A stretch of 64,000 bases of DNA, taken from NCBI RefSeq assembly GCF_000986785.1, contig NZ_LAYY01000097.1, positions 49,087 through 113,086 on the forward strand. Reading direction: 5' to 3'. Positions within the stretch are counted from its first letter, which is position 1; every line of letters starts with the position of its first letter. The DNA is from Mesobacillus campisalis (GTDB lineage Bacteria > Bacillota > Bacilli > Bacillales > Cytobacillaceae). Shown here piece after piece: positions 17,784 through 26,089 of this stretch. The translations under genes were made by a program, and so were the position numbers. A model generated the notes under the pieces. The model had not been told where the DNA came from. It saw only the letters and a list, made by a program, of their open reading frames with translations, and ran no database searches.

Positions 17784-19082
17784 CTATTCCCTTTTCAGTT
17801 TGCTGACATCGCTTTCGGCTTTTTTCAGTCCCTCTTCGGGAGAAATTTTGCCTAACAGGATATTGTCTACTACCGGGTTGATCCTGCTGTGATAGTCAGG
17901 ATATTCCACTGGGACAGGAAACATTTTGGTCTGCTGGAGATTCTCCACTGTCGCCTGGTAGACCATTTGTTCATCTCCCGTCAATTCGCTAGCTACAGCT
18001 TCCGCTGCTTCAATATTGGCTACATTGTCAAAGTTCTTCATAGCCCAATATTTTTGTCCCTCTGGACCAGTCAAATACTTGATAAATTCCATTGCTTCTT
18101 CCGGATGGTCGGCACCTTTAGGAATTTCGGCGACGAACCCTCCGCCTTCAGCCCAATGCCCTGAATCTTCATCAAAAGATGGCAGTGGGGCCACACCAAA
18201 CTCAAGGTCTTGGCCGTAATCACGGATTTGCGTATAGAATGTGCCGATATCCACCCACATAGCTACTTTTCCGGCAATAAACGGATTGGACTGTTCACTT
18301 CCAAATTCCGCCTGGTACGTTTGAACCGTCTTCTCGCCAAGACGCTCCTTCCAGCCTAACAGCCAGTGGAGGGCTTCCGCTTTTCTTGGTGTATCGATTG
18401 CCAGTTTCCCATTCTCAATAAAACCTTTTCCATCATCCGCATTGGTCATCCAGCTTGAAGCTCCAATGCTGCCCCATAGTGGATAAAAGCCGATTCTTTC
18501 ATACTGGTTTCCAGTTTTCACATCAAGCTTCTTCGCATATTCTTCCAGCTCTTCCCAGGTTTGAGGCGGAGCTTCCGGGTCAAGTCCAGCTTCTTTAAAG
18601 GCAGCCTTGTTATAAAACAATAGTCGGGTATCGGTATTGAATGGAACCGCATATGTTTTGTCCTGATAAACAACTGTCTCCCATAAATGCGGGTAAAACT
18701 GTTTTTCAAAGGATTCATCTATGTATTGGCTTAAATCCTCTACCTGCTGGTTTTCAGCTCTCTGTGAAACTGTGTTGATATCATTAATAATGACATCTGC
18801 CGGGTTGCCTGCCGCAACGGAAGCCAGATTTTTAGTCCAGATATCTCCCCATGGCAGGAAGGTATGCTTAACATGAATGTCATCCTGGGATTCATTGAAA
18901 TTGGCAATTATCTTTTCAATGATCGGCCTCCTTGTCTCAGATCCCCAAAAAGTCCAAAAATCGACAACCACCTTGCCATCTTCCGTTTTCTCTGCCTGTG
19001 CACTGTTTTCATTTCCTGAACATCCAGCCAGAAATCCCATAAACAGCAAGACAGCGAGCAGTAAATTTCTCTTTCTATCCAT
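17784..19082 (-). CDS. Sugar ABC transporter substrate-binding lipoprotein
   Basis: A 432-residue extracellular solute-binding protein, family 1. The N-terminus MDRKRNLLLAVLLFMGFLAGC ends in a lipobox (LAGC, Cys21), so it is a lipoprotein anchored at the membrane surface. VDFWTFWGSETRRPIIEKIIANFNESQ and the C-terminal YLTGPEGQKYWAMKNFDNVAN are typical of the family. First gene of the importer operon; ATG follows AGGGGGATAAAAC. The nearby intracellular alpha-glucosidase suggests a maltodextrin or isomalto-oligosaccharide ligand, which is inference. Confidence 0.9.
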   Translation of the reverse strand: MDRKRNLLLAVLLFMGFLAGCSGNENSAQAEKTEDGKVVVDFWTFWGSETRRPIIEKIIANFNESQDDIHVKHTFLPWGDIWTKNLASVAAGNPADVIINDINTVSQRAENQQVEDLSQYIDESFEKQFYPHLWETVVYQDKTYAVPFNTDTRLLFYNKAAFKEAGLDPEAPPQTWEELEEYAKKLDVKTGNQYERIGFYPLWGSIGASSWMTNADDGKGFIENGKLAIDTPRKAEALHWLLGWKERLGEKTVQTYQAEFGSEQSNPFIAGKVAMWVDIGTFYTQIRDYGQDLEFGVAPLPSFDEDSGHWAEGGGFVAEIPKGADHPEEAMEFIKYLTGPEGQKYWAMKNFDNVANIEAAEAVASELTGDEQMVYQATVENLQQTKMFPVPVEYPDYHSRINPVVDNILLGKISPEEGLKKAESDVSKLKRE

Positions 19083-19298
19083 GTTTTATCCCCCTGTGTT
19101 TAAATGATAAAGTCCTAAATCAGGATATACCCTTTCCGCTCACCCGCTAAACCAGGGAATGTCAGTTTCCCCCGATTTTTCACGATTTTTGTTGCGGCTT
19201 CCGATTTCTAAATGGGCTACTTTTTTTTGGCCAATTTATTGCACAAATTACTGCTTCTGAATAGGATATATTGACAATTTAAAAGGAGGTAGTTACGA

Positions 19299-19403
19299 AT
19301 GTCTGATGGACGCTGCGGATACGGCGGAGGTTTCGCCTTGCTTGTTGTTTTGTTCATTCTATTGATCATTATTGGTGCTTCTTGGGGTTACGGCTACTAT
19401 TAA
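19299..19403 (+). CDS. YjcZ-family sporulation micropeptide (34 aa)
   Basis: A tiny ORF below usual length cut-offs, with a very strong ribosome site (AAAGGAGGT, 8 bases before the ATG). The peptide has GYGGGFALLVVLFILLIIIGAS followed by a WGYGYY tail: one membrane helix between glycine/tyrosine-rich ends, as in the YjcZ/SscA family of spore-associated membrane peptides. A strong terminator follows 20 bases after the stop. Confidence 0.85.
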   Translation: MSDGRCGYGGGFALLVVLFILLIIIGASWGYGYY

Positions 19404-19423
19404 GCCCGAACTCACTCAACTGG

Positions 19424-19456
19424 AAAAAGTGTCCGGATAATCCGGACACTTTTTTG
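19424..19456 (+). terminator. Terminator after YjcZ-type gene
   Basis: AAAAAGTGTCCGGA, loop TAA, TCCGGACACTTTTTT. Confidence 0.9.
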
Positions 19457-19474
19457 CGCCCAGTCTTCACACCA

Positions 19475-19502
19475 AAAAGACCGCTTAACATAGGCGGTCT
19501 TC
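19475..19502 (-). terminator. Terminator after MurE-like gene
   Basis: AAAAGACCGC, loop TTAACATA, GGCGGTCTT; on the minus strand it ends in CTTTTTGG, just after the MurE-like stop. Confidence 0.65.
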
Positions 19503-19506
19503 CTGA

Positions 19507-20976
19507 TTAGGCAAATTGTTCCTGGGTGCTCTCCTGCTGGAGGTAGACCAGCGCCTCTTTATCAGATGAGACTGGAAGCTTGAATTCTGTTTTATACTCT
19601 TCCGGTCCTTTGCCGGTTATGATCACCCAGTCTCCGTTCTTCGCCTGATTCCAGGCCATTTGGATAGCCAAGGTCCGATCAGGAATGACAGACCCCTTTT
19701 CCTGGCCAAAACGGTCATTCAAATCTCTAAGCTCCCTTATCATCTCCTCTTCCGGGATCCCATTTAAATCATCAAAAGTAAGGATGAATTTATCACACAT
19801 ACCCGAAGATGTCCTTACCATATGCTCCCGCTTGGAAATGTCGCGGTCACCCCGGAATCCATATATATGGGTAATATGCCTTGCATTATGGTCTATAGCC
19901 GCCTGCAGGCAGTATTCAATCGCATCCTGCGTATGGGCGTAATCAATAATAAAGGTTGCTCCTGAAGGATGGGGCACCATTTCGAATCTTCCGGGAACCC
20001 CTGGGAAATGCTCAAGCGCATGGACGATTTCTTCCGGTGCCAAACCAATTTCCAAAGCAGTCAAAAAGGCGAGCGCCGCATTAAAAACATTATGGCGGCC
20101 CGGACAGGGGAGGTTAACTTCATACCGGTGCAGACCAGTATTTAGAGTGAAAGTTGTTTTTCCATTCAAAACAATGTCTTCAATCACTATATCGTGGGCT
20201 CCCTTGCATCCCAGCGAGGCAAAAGGAACGCCTTTACCGTCCAAATCGGTGCCTAAGCGTTCACCCCAATCGCTTAACACGGAAATAACGGCTTTCCCTT
20301 CAGGCTTTAAATAATCAAACATTGAAACCTTAGCCTGATAGTACTCATCCATCGTCTGGTGGTAGTCCAGGTGATCATGGGACAAGTTTGTGAACAAACC
20401 ATAATCTATTTCAAGTCCTTCTGCCCGGCCCTGCACCAGGGCATGGGAGGATACCTCCAAAATCGCAAATTCATCCTGGCTCTTTGATAAAAGTTCCTGA
20501 AGCAAAAGGGCGTCAGGGGTGGTATTTTCAGGCTTGTACACTTCATTATTAATCATGTAAGCAACGGTCCCCAGCAAGGACGCGGATTTGCCTGCCGAAT
20601 TAAGGATATGTCGAATCATGAACGCCACCGTCGTTTTTCCGTTGGTTCCCGTTATGCCAATCACCTTTTTCTTCCGTGAAGGAAAGCCATAAAAAATACT
20701 GGCCAATTGGCCAAGAGCTATGCGGCTGTCAGCCACCTTGACATAAGGGATGGGTAATGATAAATCCATTTCCCCCACAACAGCAACAGCCCCATTTTTG
20801 ATTGCTTCCTCAATATAGCCATGCCCATCACTTTCGTAACCAGAAATAGCTACAAACAAATCACCTTTTTTTATTTTACGCGAATCCTTTTGGATTCCCA
20901 GGATATCAACATCTTTTGGATGCAGATCTTTTTCGAGTCCCAACCCCAGGTTTTCGAGCAGCTTAACTAATTTCAT
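19507..20976 (-). CDS. MurE-like Mur ligase paralogue, substrate uncertain
   Basis: A 489-residue Mur-ligase-family protein. I start it at ATG 20976 (MKLVKLLENLG, as in MurE), with AAGGGAG upstream. ATP-binding GTNGKTT is at about residue 110; EVSSHAL, HDHLDYH and YYQAKVSMF (carbamylated-lysine position) are typical of MurE. The C-terminal domain has GFRGDRDISKR. The DNPR box that selects meso-diaminopimelate in MurE is replaced by FDDLNGIPEEE, so the amino acid added is uncertain. A normal murE would be expected in the dcw cluster elsewhere, making this a probable paralogue. It lies downstream of tgl and cphA/cphB but has its own terminator and a 170-base leader. Confidence 0.78.
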   Translation of the reverse strand: MKLVKLLENLGLGLEKDLHPKDVDILGIQKDSRKIKKGDLFVAISGYESDGHGYIEEAIKNGAVAVVGEMDLSLPIPYVKVADSRIALGQLASIFYGFPSRKKKVIGITGTNGKTTVAFMIRHILNSAGKSASLLGTVAYMINNEVYKPENTTPDALLLQELLSKSQDEFAILEVSSHALVQGRAEGLEIDYGLFTNLSHDHLDYHQTMDEYYQAKVSMFDYLKPEGKAVISVLSDWGERLGTDLDGKGVPFASLGCKGAHDIVIEDIVLNGKTTFTLNTGLHRYEVNLPCPGRHNVFNAALAFLTALEIGLAPEEIVHALEHFPGVPGRFEMVPHPSGATFIIDYAHTQDAIEYCLQAAIDHNARHITHIYGFRGDRDISKREHMVRTSSGMCDKFILTFDDLNGIPEEEMIRELRDLNDRFGQEKGSVIPDRTLAIQMAWNQAKNGDWVIITGKGPEEYKTEFKLPVSSDKEALVYLQQESTQEQFA

Positions 20977-21142
20977 TGCCATAACTCCCTTTTTTCCTGC
21001 CATCAATCTTTAGCAAACAGTTAAATGAAAATATTACGTCTCCTTTTATATTCCCTAATTAATAAAACTTATCCATGTTTTTGCCGACTTCTTGGGCTGC
21101 CATTTGAAAATAAGAAATTGGGCTCAGCTTTTATTGCAGAAA

Positions 21143-21171
21143 TAAAAAAAAGGCCGAGCGCCGCTCAGCCT
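21143..21171 (-). terminator. Terminator after tgl
   Basis: Minus strand: GGCTGAGC, loop GGC, GCTCGGCC, then eight T residues; it overlaps the 3' end of tgl. Confidence 0.85.
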
Positions 21172-21914
21172 TCCTTCCTAAATTGTTGGGAATTCCTTGC
21201 ATATCGGTGGAAGTATTTAGCATCCAGCCTGCTATGCTGATTTAATAAATAGGCTGACCTGGTGGCTCCTTCCTTTCTCAAAGTGTTTAAGGCCTCAATC
21301 ATCTCCTTTGCCATTTTTACACCTATGCCATGTCCAAAATATTGGTCATTACCAAGGAATACGGCATTTTCCCCCAGCCATATCACCTGTTTATGGTCAG
21401 GGTTATAAAAATACACTACATCCCCAGGAATGAATTCTGTTCCCCTTCGAGTCACAATGACTAGGTCAGGGTCATAATTCCAGTTCCAGACCAGCAGACC
21501 TCCAAACAAATAATTAAAGTCGGATGGACGAATGGAATCCAATACGGCTTTATAGAAAATGAAAACCATGGCCGTTGAACATTCGAAGCCATAGATTTTC
21601 CCATTATTGAAAACATCCCTGATTGCATCAGACGGAAGTACGTCCGGCCGCAAAAGATAGCCACGGCTGCTCCGGACCCAGTATGCGGGATTAAACTGTG
21701 AATACTGGAACGTAGTAAAGGCTGCCCCGCTTTGATGCATCTGGTGGGCTGCATTCATGATATTTTCCCTAAGCTGAAGCTCGAATAATAACTCACCAGG
21801 TGTAAAAAAACTGAAGATTTCCCTGCTTGCATTCATTGCCATAAATATCTCTCTTTTTACCCCTTGAAGGCTGTCGGGATGAATCCCGTTCGGAGCGGTT
21901 GCAATCCTGATCAT
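21165..21914 (-). CDS. tgl: Protein-glutamine gamma-glutamyltransferase (spore transglutaminase)
   Basis: A 249-residue Tgl, matching the B. subtilis length (245). I choose ATG 21914 (MIRIATAPNG) because GGAAGGAGGG lies 4 bases upstream; the frame is open a further 36 codons with no ribosome site. The catalytic Cys is in YGFECSTAMVFIFYKAV. FELQLRENIMNAAHQMHQSGAAF and YFGHGIGV...LNTLRKEGATRSAYLL are family signatures. Tgl forms epsilon-(gamma-glutamyl)lysine cross-links in the spore coat, in B. subtilis under late mother-cell control. A CATACTAT element about 70 bases upstream is a possible sporulation -10 box, but I find no clear -35. Neighbours are cphA and the MurE-like gene. Confidence 0.9.
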   Translation of the reverse strand: MIRIATAPNGIHPDSLQGVKREIFMAMNASREIFSFFTPGELLFELQLRENIMNAAHQMHQSGAAFTTFQYSQFNPAYWVRSSRGYLLRPDVLPSDAIRDVFNNGKIYGFECSTAMVFIFYKAVLDSIRPSDFNYLFGGLLVWNWNYDPDLVIVTRRGTEFIPGDVVYFYNPDHKQVIWLGENAVFLGNDQYFGHGIGVKMAKEMIEALNTLRKEGATRSAYLLNQHSRLDAKYFHRYARNSQQFRKEG

Positions 21915-21942
21915 ATTGCCCTCCTTCCAAAGAGTTCCCTTT

Positions 21943-21970
21943 AAGAAAAGCGCAAGCGCCTTGCTTGTTA
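21943..21970. repeat. Short GC-rich intergenic repeat, copy 1
   Basis: AAAAGCGCAAGCGCCTTGCTTG sits inside the leader of tgl. It resembles the AGCG-CGCCTTG repeats scattered between Bacillus genes, and a related stretch occurs at 27676-27710 (AGCGGACACGCCTTGCTCA). Confidence 0.4.
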
Positions 21971-22020
21971 AAGAAAATGCCATTATAGAATAGTATGAGG
22001 GCTTCCATTCATTAAGAAGC

Positions 22021-22050
22021 AAAAAAAACTCAAATCCATTTGGATTGAGC
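22021..22050 (-). terminator. Terminator after cphA
   Basis: Minus strand: GCTCAATCC, loop AAA, TGGATTTGAG, then TTTTTTTT. It ends the cphB-cphA unit and separates it from tgl. Confidence 0.85.
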
Positions 22051-22057
22051 TAAAAGA

Positions 22058-24679
22058 TTATTTTTTCGTTTTGCTGGAATTTTCCCCGCAATAGCTGATA
22101 AATTGCTGAACTTTCGAAAAGTCCTCATACAGCATCAGCAGCAAATCTCCTGCGTTTGAAAGCTCCCATGCTTTTATAAACGCTTCAACTTCTGCCGGAA
22201 CCAAATGAATTTGGTTGTCTGAAAGGCTGGTGCATGCTGCTTTTTTCAGGATAGCGGGAACCTCCAATGATCTTCTCCCTCTTAATTCGGCATCTTCTTT
22301 AATAATCATGATATCCGATTTGGATGCTGCCAGCCGTCCAAGGTCTTTAATATCATCATCAAGCCTGTCTCCCGGCGCAGAAAGGACGGTAATGACCCTC
22401 TTGGCATTCATTGCCTGAACAGCTTCGAAAATTGCCTTCAGTCCGGCGTAATTGTGGGCATAGTCAATAATGATTTGTCTGCCTTCCTTATCAAGCTTAT
22501 TGAAGCGCCCCTTCGAAAAGTGAAAGTCAGGCAGGAACGATAAGGCTCTTTCTTTAAGTACCTCCATTTCGATTCCTTGTGCATAGGAAGCCGCTAAGGC
22601 TTGCAGTAGGTTGGCGAGGTTATGCCTGGCCGTGCCATTAAAGGTTACCGGGATATCCCGGGCCGGCAGGAAAGGAATCTTTTTCCCTTTATCGCTGCAG
22701 ATAATCTGTCCGGATCTGTCGACATACCATGATGTTCTCCCCTTTCGCAAAGAGTCCTGGATATGAATATTCCTCTCTTCCAGGGAAGTATAGACGATCT
22801 GGCCTTTTGAATAGGAAGCCATCTTGGCAACCTCCGGGTCATCAGCATTAAGCACACAGCTGCCGCCTTCTATCACAACTTCTGGAATCAGCCTTTTTAG
22901 TTTAACCAGCTGGTCAAAGGTCTCGATGCCATCAAGACCTAAATGATCTTCGGCAACATTCGTCACTACACCCACATCGCAATAACGAAAGGCCAATCCT
23001 TCCCTGAGAATGCCCCCTCTGGCTGTTTCAAGGACAGCGATATCTACCTGTGGACTGGCCAGTACCTTTCTGGCGCTGATTGGCCCGCTGCAATCCCCTT
23101 CATCAATGCATTGGCTGCCAATATACACGCCATCGGAATTGGTCATCCCGACTGTTCGGCCATCAGCATCAAGAAAGTGTGCGATCATCCGCGTTGTTGT
23201 TGTTTTGCCATTAGTACCAGTTACGGAAATAATCGGAATGGACGCTTCCTCCCGATCCCTGAAAAGGTAATCAACAATTGCTTTGCCGGCATCCCTGCTT
23301 TTGCCTTTGCTGGGAAAGTGGTGCATCCTGATGCCGGGTGCCGCATTCACCTCGATGATGGCTGATTCTTCAAAGCAAAAAGGCTTTGTTATATCCCTGC
23401 TGACCAGGTCGATTCCTGCAATATCAAGTCCCACTGCCTTTGCGGCTGCCACAGCAATCTCCACAACGGTGGGATGTATTTCATCCGTTACGTCAATGGC
23501 CTGCCCCCCAGTAGAAAGGTTGGCGTTTCCGACCACCTGGACTACCTGCCCCCTTGACGGAACAGAATCGAGGCTAAGATTAAATTTCTCCAGGAAACAG
23601 GCTACAGTATAATTGAAAGGGATTTTCGTCATTGGTTTTTCATGCCCCTCCCCTCTAAGGGGATTTTCATTCTCGATTTCTATCAATCTGCGTATGGAAT
23701 CGTGGCCGTTCCCAATGATAAATGGCGGCAGGCGGAGACTGGCCGCGACTAATTTGCCATCCACAACCAAAAGCCGGTAATCATGACCCTCGTAATATTG
23801 CTCAATGATATACTCTTTAACATGACCATCCATACAATGAACCACATTAAACAGTTCCTGCTTATTCTTGATATTTGTGATCACTCCCTGACCCTGCCTG
23901 CCGTTCCGTGGCTTAATCACAAGCGGAAATCCAACTTTGCCCGCCGCCTTAAAAATTTCTTCCAAGGAGGCCACTATTTCTCCTTTGGGAACAGGCAAGC
24001 CACAGCTATGAAGAATATCCTTTGTAACTTGTTTATCACATGAGTTTTCCACAGCCATGAACGAGGTCTGGCTGGTGATCGTTGCCTGGACAAACTTTTG
24101 CCTGGAGCCTGTACCCAGACGAATCAAACTGTCTTTGCCTACCCGTTCAGCCGGGATTTTTTTTCGGATTGCCGCTTCCAGGATGGCTTCTGTACTCGGG
24201 CCTAATTTATTCTCATAGTACAGTTCGGAAATACGTCTTACATATCCTGCCACATCAATCTGCTCGCTCCCGCCAAGAATCCGAAGGACAATCTGCTTTG
24301 CCGCTTCAAAGGCAAAATACCCGGACTCGGGCTCTTTACATTCAAAAGTGACAAAGTAAATACCTTTTTGCCTGCTGGTGACAGTCTTTCCATGCGAAAC
24401 CTTCACTCCTGCCAAATTTTGAAGTTCAATTGCCATATGTTCCAGGATATGCCCCATCCACGTTCCTTCGGTGAGCCGATCAACAAATGCCCCTTCATAA
24501 CCCATGGAACATGTATGCTGGCGCAGCCCGGGAAGCAGTGTAAGGAGCTTTTCCTGAAAGCCGCCAATTAAATTTGAAGGCTGGTACTCCAGTTCTTCCA
24601 AGTCCAATTCAATCCATATAGTAGGTTTATAATTAAAGTAATTGGGACCTTTTAAGTACCTTACACGATTAATCTTCAT
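22058..24679 (-). CDS. cphA: Cyanophycin synthetase (CphA1-type)
   Basis: An 873-residue three-domain enzyme that builds multi-L-arginyl-poly-L-aspartate from Asp, Arg and ATP. Residues 1-160: N-terminal CphA domain (GTWMGHILEHMAIELQNLAG, SHGKTV). About 200-480: ATP-grasp ligase (VIKPRNGRQGQGVITN, EVNAAPGIRMH). About 485-873: Mur-ligase domain (SVTGTNGKTTTTRM, ETARGGILREGLAFRYCDVG, DYAHNYAGL). All domains are intact and the length fits CphA1 (~870). Its ATG overlaps the end of cphB by 11 bases, so the two are one operon. Cyanophycin genes are uncommon in Bacillaceae; a primer or variant product cannot be judged from sequence. Confidence 0.92.
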   Translation of the reverse strand: MKINRVRYLKGPNYFNYKPTIWIELDLEELEYQPSNLIGGFQEKLLTLLPGLRQHTCSMGYEGAFVDRLTEGTWMGHILEHMAIELQNLAGVKVSHGKTVTSRQKGIYFVTFECKEPESGYFAFEAAKQIVLRILGGSEQIDVAGYVRRISELYYENKLGPSTEAILEAAIRKKIPAERVGKDSLIRLGTGSRQKFVQATITSQTSFMAVENSCDKQVTKDILHSCGLPVPKGEIVASLEEIFKAAGKVGFPLVIKPRNGRQGQGVITNIKNKQELFNVVHCMDGHVKEYIIEQYYEGHDYRLLVVDGKLVAASLRLPPFIIGNGHDSIRRLIEIENENPLRGEGHEKPMTKIPFNYTVACFLEKFNLSLDSVPSRGQVVQVVGNANLSTGGQAIDVTDEIHPTVVEIAVAAAKAVGLDIAGIDLVSRDITKPFCFEESAIIEVNAAPGIRMHHFPSKGKSRDAGKAIVDYLFRDREEASIPIISVTGTNGKTTTTRMIAHFLDADGRTVGMTNSDGVYIGSQCIDEGDCSGPISARKVLASPQVDIAVLETARGGILREGLAFRYCDVGVVTNVAEDHLGLDGIETFDQLVKLKRLIPEVVIEGGSCVLNADDPEVAKMASYSKGQIVYTSLEERNIHIQDSLRKGRTSWYVDRSGQIICSDKGKKIPFLPARDIPVTFNGTARHNLANLLQALAASYAQGIEMEVLKERALSFLPDFHFSKGRFNKLDKEGRQIIIDYAHNYAGLKAIFEAVQAMNAKRVITVLSAPGDRLDDDIKDLGRLAASKSDIMIIKEDAELRGRRSLEVPAILKKAACTSLSDNQIHLVPAEVEAFIKAWELSNAGDLLLMLYEDFSKVQQFISYCGENSSKTKK

Positions 24680-25493
24680 TCTGGTGACCCTTTCCTTTCA
24701 TAATCTTCCTGGAGGACAGGTTAAAGCCATAGCCATCTGTCAGGGCATGCAGCTTAAAGTCCGTGATTGTCAGTTCTTCTCCTCCATTTTCCGACCGGAC
24801 AAAATCCACAAGCCTTCCATCTTTTCCGTCTATTATAAAAACCTGATGTTCTCCTATTACACCAAACTCGTCCCCATTCACGATGATGGCAGTATTTTCG
24901 TCAATGCCGATCCCGATTAGCTCCTGATTCTCTGCAATTGCCCCTATCAGCCTTCCAAACCGGCCTCGCTGGGAAAAATGCTGGTCAATTAGAAGCTCCT
25001 TCTTGAATCCAAAGCCCTTTCCCATTTCAATCTTAAGCCGTTCTTCTTCATTACTCTTCATTTCGGCATACACAATCATTTCTTCACCCATGATGGAAGC
25101 CCCGGCACTTGTTCCGGCAATCAGCATGCCAGATTGCCATTTATCGTATATCAGCTGGTGCAGCCTGGTTCCCCTGATAAACTGAGAGAGCCTTTTCTGG
25201 TCGCCTCCCGTGATGAATAAGGCGGATAGATTGGCAGCTTTCTCAATAATATCAGTAGATTCGGCCTTGGCCCGGGAATCCACTTGCAAAACTTCAATTT
25301 TGTCTACCCCAAGCTTTTTAAAGACGTCAATATAGTCCGCACTCACTTCATTTGGGATTTGGGAAGCTGTCGGCAATATCGCGATTCCTCCATTTTTCAA
25401 ATCTCCTGCAAGGTGAATAAACGTTTCCAGAATCTCTCCCTCTGTACATTTTTCTTCATTGCCGCCAATAATCAGCAATTTGCCTGCACTCAT
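24669..25493 (-). CDS. cphB: Cyanophycinase
   Basis: A 274-residue serine peptidase of family S51 that cuts cyanophycin to beta-Asp-Arg dipeptides. The nucleophile Ser is in the elbow LIAGTSAGASIMGE, and IDQHFSQRGRFGRL is the conserved region after it. The N-terminal KLLIIGGNEEKCTEGEIL is typical of intracellular cyanophycinases; no signal peptide is seen. First gene of cphB-cphA, ATG 25493 with a GAAAGGTG ribosome site. Having breakdown upstream of synthesis in one operon implies storage and turnover under common control. Confidence 0.92.
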   Translation of the reverse strand: MSAGKLLIIGGNEEKCTEGEILETFIHLAGDLKNGGIAILPTASQIPNEVSADYIDVFKKLGVDKIEVLQVDSRAKAESTDIIEKAANLSALFITGGDQKRLSQFIRGTRLHQLIYDKWQSGMLIAGTSAGASIMGEEMIVYAEMKSNEEERLKIEMGKGFGFKKELLIDQHFSQRGRFGRLIGAIAENQELIGIGIDENTAIIVNGDEFGVIGEHQVFIIDGKDGRLVDFVRSENGGEELTITDFKLHALTDGYGFNLSSRKIMKGKGHQNED

Positions 25494-25570
25494 TTTAGTT
25501 TTTCACCTTTCTTTTCAATATCGTACGCACATAGCATATTCCGTTCGGCCATTAAGGCCAGAAGAATATA

Positions 25571-25601
25571 TAGTATATTCCAAGCTGGTATAAGCTATTC
25601 T
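25571..25601 (-). promoter_or_regulatory. Candidate sporulation-type promoter of cphB-cphA
   Basis: Minus strand AGAATA (25601-25596), 18-base spacer, TATACTA (25577-25571). This resembles sigma-G (TGAATA/CATACTA), and the -10 part also resembles sigma-E (CATACAAT). About 80 bases lie between it and the cphB ATG. Motif match only. Confidence 0.35.
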
Positions 25602-25707
25602 CCAAATCAAGAATTTTTGCCCCTATAACAGGTTACCCAAACACGGCTTGTTTTCATTCGTCCAGAATCGGGTACTGTAAATTATCACTGAATACAAGGA
25701 GGTTACA

Positions 25708-25827
25708 ATGATGAATAATGATAAGAACAACTCTGTTGAGCAAGAACGAAAGAAGGAACACAATATCGACATCGAACCTCAGCGTGAAGGAGATAAAACC
25801 AAAACGAAAGAAGATAACAATAAATGA
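25708..25827 (+). CDS. Small charged protein (39 aa), first of a coupled pair
   Basis: Starts at ATG 25708 (or the adjacent ATG 25711) after AAGGAGG. The product MMNNDKNNSVEQERKKEH... ending KTKEDNNK is almost entirely charged or polar and probably disordered. Its TGA overlaps the ATG of the next ORF (ATGA), suggesting translational coupling. No family recognised. The strong ribosome site and shared terminator make it a credible gene. Confidence 0.5.
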   Translation: MMNNDKNNSVEQERKKEHNIDIEPQREGDKTKTKEDNNK

Positions 25828-26036
25828 GGCAGGAAAAGCGCAAATCAATGGATAATCCTGAACAGTACCCTACTGACAAAGAAAGCCTTCATGACATGTT
25901 TGAAAGTGAGCAGACAGTCGATGCCCTGCCAGTCGAAGATTTAAAACAGGAGCAAGCCGAAGAAAAAAATGGATCCATCATAAAAGATAATTCATCAACA
26001 CAGGAGAAATACAAAGTGGATTATGAGGAAAAATGA
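25824..26036 (+). CDS. Small acidic protein (70 aa), second of a coupled pair
   Basis: Starts at ATG 25824, overlapping the preceding stop; an ATG eight codons later is an alternative. The product (MDNPEQYPTDKESLHDMFESE... EEKNGSIIKDNSS... VDYEEK) is acidic and low in hydrophobic residues, so likely disordered. No family recognised. The transcription unit ends at the strong hairpin 26056-26089. Confidence 0.5.
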   Translation: MRQEKRKSMDNPEQYPTDKESLHDMFESEQTVDALPVEDLKQEQAEEKNGSIIKDNSSTQEKYKVDYEEK

Positions 26037-26055
26037 GGGGAAGCTGCTTCCCAGA

Positions 26056-26089
26056 TTGTCGAGAAAGAGTTCTTTCTCGACAATTTTTT
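26056..26089 (+). terminator. Terminator after small-gene pair
   Basis: TTGTCGAGAAA, loop GAGT, TCTTTCTCGACAA, then TTTTTT. Confidence 0.9.
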
